Below, piece by piece: positions 13,599 to 16,897 of a stretch of DNA of 16,897 nt. The stretch is from CAMCHP01 sp036835325 (GTDB lineage Bacteria; Bacteroidota; Bacteroidia; Flavobacteriales_D; Sanyastnellaceae), in NCBI GenBank assembly GCA_036835325.1, contig DAITMF010000058.1, forward strand, positions 1-16,897, in the 5' to 3' direction. Made by a program: the position numbers and the translations under genes. Each line of letters starts with the position of its first letter. Position 1 is the first letter of the stretch. The notes under the pieces were generated by a model that was given only the letters and a program-made list of their open reading frames with translations, was not told the origin of the DNA and made no database searches.

Positions 13599-15128
13599 TT
13601 AAGGCGTTCCGCACCTCGCATGCAGGTCGGTTCGGTAGATGTAAACTGTTTCGAGGGTGTTGTTGTTGGGATTCAGCATGTGGAGGATGCGGTCAAGAAA
13701 GCCTGGTTGTACAATGGCAAGGGGCTCATCCAATCCAAAAACGGGCGCGAAGCGTTCAATGGCGGCATCGACATCGCCTCCGCCGTAAATCAAGAGGTAA
13801 TTCGGGAGCGTGCGGTGTTCCCGGGCGCCGCACATGAGCTCGAGTTGCAGCTGCGGATCGCTTTCGGCGCGGCACCAGTAGTTGCGCTCCCATTGGCCCG
13901 AGTAAAAGCGGGGTGGCAGGGGCTCGCTTTTCGTGTACACCGCAATAAAGTTCTCGAGGTCACCGGCTTTGTACAGGGCATACATGCTCTCTACCCGCGA
14001 GCGTTTGCCGTAGGTGGTGGTGAGCACAACCAATCCTGCGAAGTTGATGACCAAGAAGGTGTAAAGCAGCCCGCGCCACAACCCGCGACGGCGCTTCCAA
14101 AAGGCCGACGACGCCATCCATCCATCCCAAAAAAGAACCCCGGCAATCACCACAAAGGGCAGTATCGGGAAAATGAAGCGCTCTTGCTTGTTCGGGAATG
14201 CGCTGTGAAAGACCAGAAAAGCCAGCGCCGGTAGCACCACCAAGGGGTAGCGCCGTACACTTGCGAAGAAGCCATAGAGCAGAAACACGCTCAAAGGCGG
14301 CACCAAATAGCCGAGCAGGGTGAGGAGGTACATGTACCACGGTCCGTTCGGGTAACTGCTGCTGTGGCTCTCGTTGTAGCCGATGTAGGCGAGCAATTGC
14401 GTAAACGGTTTGCCCCAAATGAAGACGTCTTGGAGTTGGGTCAACGCGAAGACGACCAACGCGAAAACGCCGGTGACGACAGCGCCTTTGAACTGGCGCT
14501 GGAACAGCAATACCAGTCCAAATCCTATGCCAAACACCCCCGCCTGGTAGCGCAAACCGGTGGCCAAGCCGATGCCCAAACCGGCGAGCAAAAAGTCGCG
14601 CAGTTCGGGCTTGCCGTCGGTGCGGACGATCGCCCAGGTCGCCAGCAGCATAGGCGGAATGCACACAATTTCAACCAATTGTCGCACCGAGAAATTCGGC
14701 ATGATGGCCGCAGCAGCAAGGAAGAGGCCTACGTAAGTCGCCGTGCGCCGGTCGCCCAAGCGTTCGGTGATTTTGAAACCGAGAACAACGATGAGCAAGC
14801 TGTACAGCGCGTGCAGGAGGCGCACGACCACCATCTGCACCTTGGGGTCTTCCATGCCGATGGCGTTCATCGCTTCAAACACGAAGTATTGGGTGCCCAC
14901 GTACGAGAAATTGGCCGCATGGGGCTTCTTTTCGCCTTCCATGTTCCACGGCAGCCAGTTGTTGTGGTCGGAGCCTGCTGCCCAGCTCGCAGCCGGTTCA
15001 ACGACCAGGAATTGATCGTCGACCATAAGGTAGCCCGGCGCAGCAAACACGGCAATCAGGCGCAGCGCAAGCGCGATCATGACCACCGAGGCGAGCGGAG
15101 AACGCTGTATGAACGCCGGGATTTCCAT
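13599..15128 (-). CDS. GT-C fold mannosyltransferase-like protein (GT22/Alg9-like)
   Basis: This 509-residue protein has roughly ten membrane helices over residues 12-385 and a soluble C-terminal part. GT-C enzymes transfer sugars from polyprenyl-phosphate donors on the outer side of the cytoplasmic membrane. GT22-like features are an acidic motif, VDDQF (36-40), in the first external loop; GLATGLRYQAGVFG (187-200); and FPNKQERFIFPILP (311-324), matching the H-K/Q-E-R-F-x-x-P motif of Alg9/PIG-B proteins with Asn in the His position. Acceptor and sugar are unknown. The gene follows the AsnB-like gene by nine bases on the same strand, so they are almost surely co-transcribed. Similarity to other GT-C families is possible, so the sub-family is less certain than the fold. 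Confidence 0.85.
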   Translation of the reverse strand: MEIPAFIQRSPLASVVMIALALRLIAVFAAPGYLMVDDQFLVVEPAASWAAGSDHNNWLPWNMEGEKKPHAANFSYVGTQYFVFEAMNAIGMEDPKVQMVVVRLLHALYSLLIVVLGFKITERLGDRRTATYVGLFLAAAAIMPNFSVRQLVEIVCIPPMLLATWAIVRTDGKPELRDFLLAGLGIGLATGLRYQAGVFGIGFGLVLLFQRQFKGAVVTGVFALVVFALTQLQDVFIWGKPFTQLLAYIGYNESHSSSYPNGPWYMYLLTLLGYLVPPLSVFLLYGFFASVRRYPLVVLPALAFLVFHSAFPNKQERFIFPILPFVVIAGVLFWDGWMASSAFWKRRRGLWRGLLYTFLVINFAGLVVLTTTYGKRSRVESMYALYKAGDLENFIAVYTKSEPLPPRFYSGQWERNYWCRAESDPQLQLELMCGAREHRTLPNYLLIYGGGDVDAAIERFAPVFGLDEPLAIVQPGFLDRILHMLNPNNNTLETVYIYRTDLHARCGTP

Positions 15129-15137
15129 GCTGCAATG

Positions 15138-16897
15138 TTACTGAATGCCGTTTGATTGGCGCTTCAACCACGCATCAACCTGCATGAGGGTCCAAATCAA
15201 AGGAGCCAGGTGTGCTTCACCGGCGTTAAATCGGCGAACGGTTGTTTCAATGCCGACCGCATCGAAGCCATGGGCAAGCAAGGCCTCCGAATGTGCGAGT
15301 GCAGCAAGCCGTTGACCGAGCGGGACGCGCAAGATGTAGGCCAGAGGGACTTCAAATCCGTGTTTTTTGCGTTCGAACACCGATGCCGGAAGCAGGTCAT
15401 TGAACTGCCTGTGCAGCGGCAGTTTGCCTGTGCGCCAGTTGTAGCGTTCGGCGCACGGAATGGATTGAATGCACTTCACCACCTCCGGGTCAAGAAAAGG
15501 CACACGCACCTCAAGGCTGTGGCGCATGCTGGTTAAATCAACCTTGGTGAGCATGTCGTTGGGCAGCACCATCCATTGATCGCTCAGCAGCGCAGCACGC
15601 TTTTCGGGGTAATTTTCGAAAATTCTGCGGATCTCTTTTTGATTGTCGCCTTCGGCGGATGTGTGGGGGAAAACGGCAAACGCGTCGTCTGTTCGAGTGA
15701 AGCGCGCCAGGGCGAAGTAGCGCTCGGCAGGATTGAGTTTTCCAACGGATGCCAATTTCGACAGTTGCGACGAGCGGCTACCGCGTGTGATGGACGCCAG
15801 CACCCGAAATAACGCAGTCAATGCCGAGCGGGTCATTTGTGATTTATCGGCGTATAGGGCGTGAGCCTTGTGTTTTCGGTAACCGCCAAGCAGTTCATCG
15901 GCGCCGTCGCCACTGAGGGCGACCTTCACGTGGTGCGACGTTTGTTCGGCGAGAAACGAAGCAGCGATGGCCGATGAATCGGCGAAGGGTTCATCGGGGT
16001 GCTCGAGCATGATGAGCGCATGCCGTTCGAGGTCTTCGGCGGTCATGTGAAAGCTGTGGTGGTGGCTTCCGATGTGCCGAGCAACGGTTTCGGCGGCTGC
16101 GGTCTCATCGAGGTGTGAGAATTCAGCAAAACCCACGCTGAAGGTGTTGATTTTGGCATGATGACGCACGGCCAAGGCCGAAACAATCGACGAATCAATG
16201 CCACCGCTGAGAAAGCAGCCAACGGGAACATCGGCCACCAAGCGCTGGGCCACTGCGGTGTCGAGGGCCTTGCGAAGCGTTGTTTGCCCCGCATTTACTC
16301 CGGTGGGATAGGGCGTAAACCACCGCGTTGGTTTTTGGGATTTTGGCCATTCGAGGTAGCTGCCGGGAGGCAGCTTGAGCACACCGTGAAGGGCCGACGT
16401 GTTTTCAGGGTTGTAGGTGAATGTGAGAATGTCGGCCAGTGCGTCGCGGTTGACATCGGTGGGGTGCAGCGTAGGCAAGGCTTTGGCTTCGCTGGCAAAC
16501 CGCAAACATCCGTTCTCGGAAAGCGCGTACCACAGCGGGTTGATGCCAAACCGATCACGCACAAGCAGGGTGTTGTTGGTCGCGAGGTCGATGAAGGCAA
16601 ATGCGAAGCAGCCGTTGAGGGCTGAAATGCCGGTAGCGCCAAACTCCATTAGGTGGTGCAGCACCACTTCGGTGTCGCTCTCGGTTACGAACGCGTGGTT
16701 TCGTTGGCGCAGGTCTTCTTTCAATTCGCGGTAGTTGTACACTTCACCGTTGTACACCAGTAGGTAGCGTTTGCAGGGTGACACCATGGGCTGGTTGGCG
16801 CGATCGGCAACGTCGATGATGGAGAGGCGTCGGTGGGCGACAGCCAGATGGGCGTTTGTGAACAGCCCTTGTGCGTCGGGGCCTCGGTGGGTGAGGC
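15138..16897 (-). CDS. asnB: glutamine-hydrolysing asparagine synthase, AsnB family (5' end missing)
   Basis: The frame stays open to the right edge, so the gene starts outside the window. Translation at the edge gives LTHRGPDAQGLF and then HRRLSIIDV, both typical of the N-terminal glutaminase domain. The catalytic Cys2 region is therefore not visible. An ATG at 16787 is internal and not the start. Also visible are YNGEVYNYREL (about 16757-16725) and RDRFGINPLWY in the glutaminase domain, then the synthetase domain with the ATP-pyrophosphatase loop SGGIDSS (near 16208-16188) and LSGDGADELLGGY. Asparagine synthase makes Asn from Asp, Gln and ATP. Relatives in surface-polysaccharide clusters amidate sugars, and the partner glycosyltransferase gene nine bases downstream makes that role possible. 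About 586 residues are in view, close to full length. Confidence 0.95.
   Translation of the reverse strand, partial: LTHRGPDAQGLFTNAHLAVAHRRLSIIDVADRANQPMVSPCKRYLLVYNGEVYNYRELKEDLRQRNHAFVTESDTEVVLHHLMEFGATGISALNGCFAFAFIDLATNNTLLVRDRFGINPLWYALSENGCLRFASEAKALPTLHPTDVNRDALADILTFTYNPENTSALHGVLKLPPGSYLEWPKSQKPTRWFTPYPTGVNAGQTTLRKALDTAVAQRLVADVPVGCFLSGGIDSSIVSALAVRHHAKINTFSVGFAEFSHLDETAAAETVARHIGSHHHSFHMTAEDLERHALIMLEHPDEPFADSSAIAASFLAEQTSHHVKVALSGDGADELLGGYRKHKAHALYADKSQMTRSALTALFRVLASITRGSRSSQLSKLASVGKLNPAERYFALARFTRTDDAFAVFPHTSAEGDNQKEIRRIFENYPEKRAALLSDQWMVLPNDMLTKVDLTSMRHSLEVRVPFLDPEVVKCIQSIPCAERYNWRTGKLPLHRQFNDLLPASVFERKKHGFEVPLAYILRVPLGQRLAALAHSEALLAHGFDAVGIETTVRRFNAGEAHLAPLIWTLMQVDAWLKRQSNGIQ

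Overview
The window looks like a chromosomal segment of a marine-type Bacteroidota bacterium, most likely order Flavobacteriales. The evidence is a PorT-like type IX secretion protein, a Rho factor with a long disordered Arg/Gln/Gly/Asn insert, DUF4293 and DUF4199 proteins beside rho, TAnnTTTG-type promoter boxes, very few Shine-Dalgarno sites, and secreted proteins with GCT...DDGSC repeats. All genes except the first are in clearly GC-richer DNA. The first about 660 bases are visibly AT-rich.

Layout. Positions 1-661 (minus strand) hold one small membrane-anchored or lipoprotein-like gene. It is bracketed by GTTGTGTGC / GTTGTAAGC core sequences and followed by a 133-nt imperfect inverted repeat with asymmetric unpaired spacers, which resembles an integron-type attC site. 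This is the accessory edge of the window and its most unusual part. Positions 662-864 hold a 21-bp palindrome and an intrinsic terminator. Positions 865-3535 hold a lipid-anchored SPFH/prohibitin protein and two divergently arranged secreted proteins, one with HYR-like repeats and one with Kazal, GCT-repeat and dockerin-like parts. Positions 3536-5232 hold an RluE-type pseudouridine synthase and a short Omp85-type beta-barrel. Positions 5243-7141 hold a membrane-bound NDP-sugar 4,6-dehydratase (CapD/WbpM/PglF type). Positions 7168-7902 hold PorT. Positions 7949-10456 hold rho followed by a DUF4199 gene. Positions 10673-11143 hold DUF4293, facing away from rho. Positions 11123-13545 hold an M1 aminopeptidase coupled to the biotin transporter BioY. 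Positions 13599-16897 hold a GT-C mannosyltransferase-like protein preceded by an asparagine synthase (AsnB) that runs off the right edge.

Working together. Much of the content concerns the cell envelope: surface glycan precursor synthesis (CapD-like dehydratase, GT-C transferase, possibly the AsnB-like amidotransferase), outer-membrane and secretion proteins (PorT, Omp85-like barrel), and secreted proteins. Rho, RluE and BioY are housekeeping. Three convergent gene pairs meet with gaps of 0, 10 and minus 21 bases and no visible hairpin terminator. No tRNA, rRNA, CRISPR array, insertion sequence or integrase gene was seen. No gene-free stretch exceeds 300 bases.
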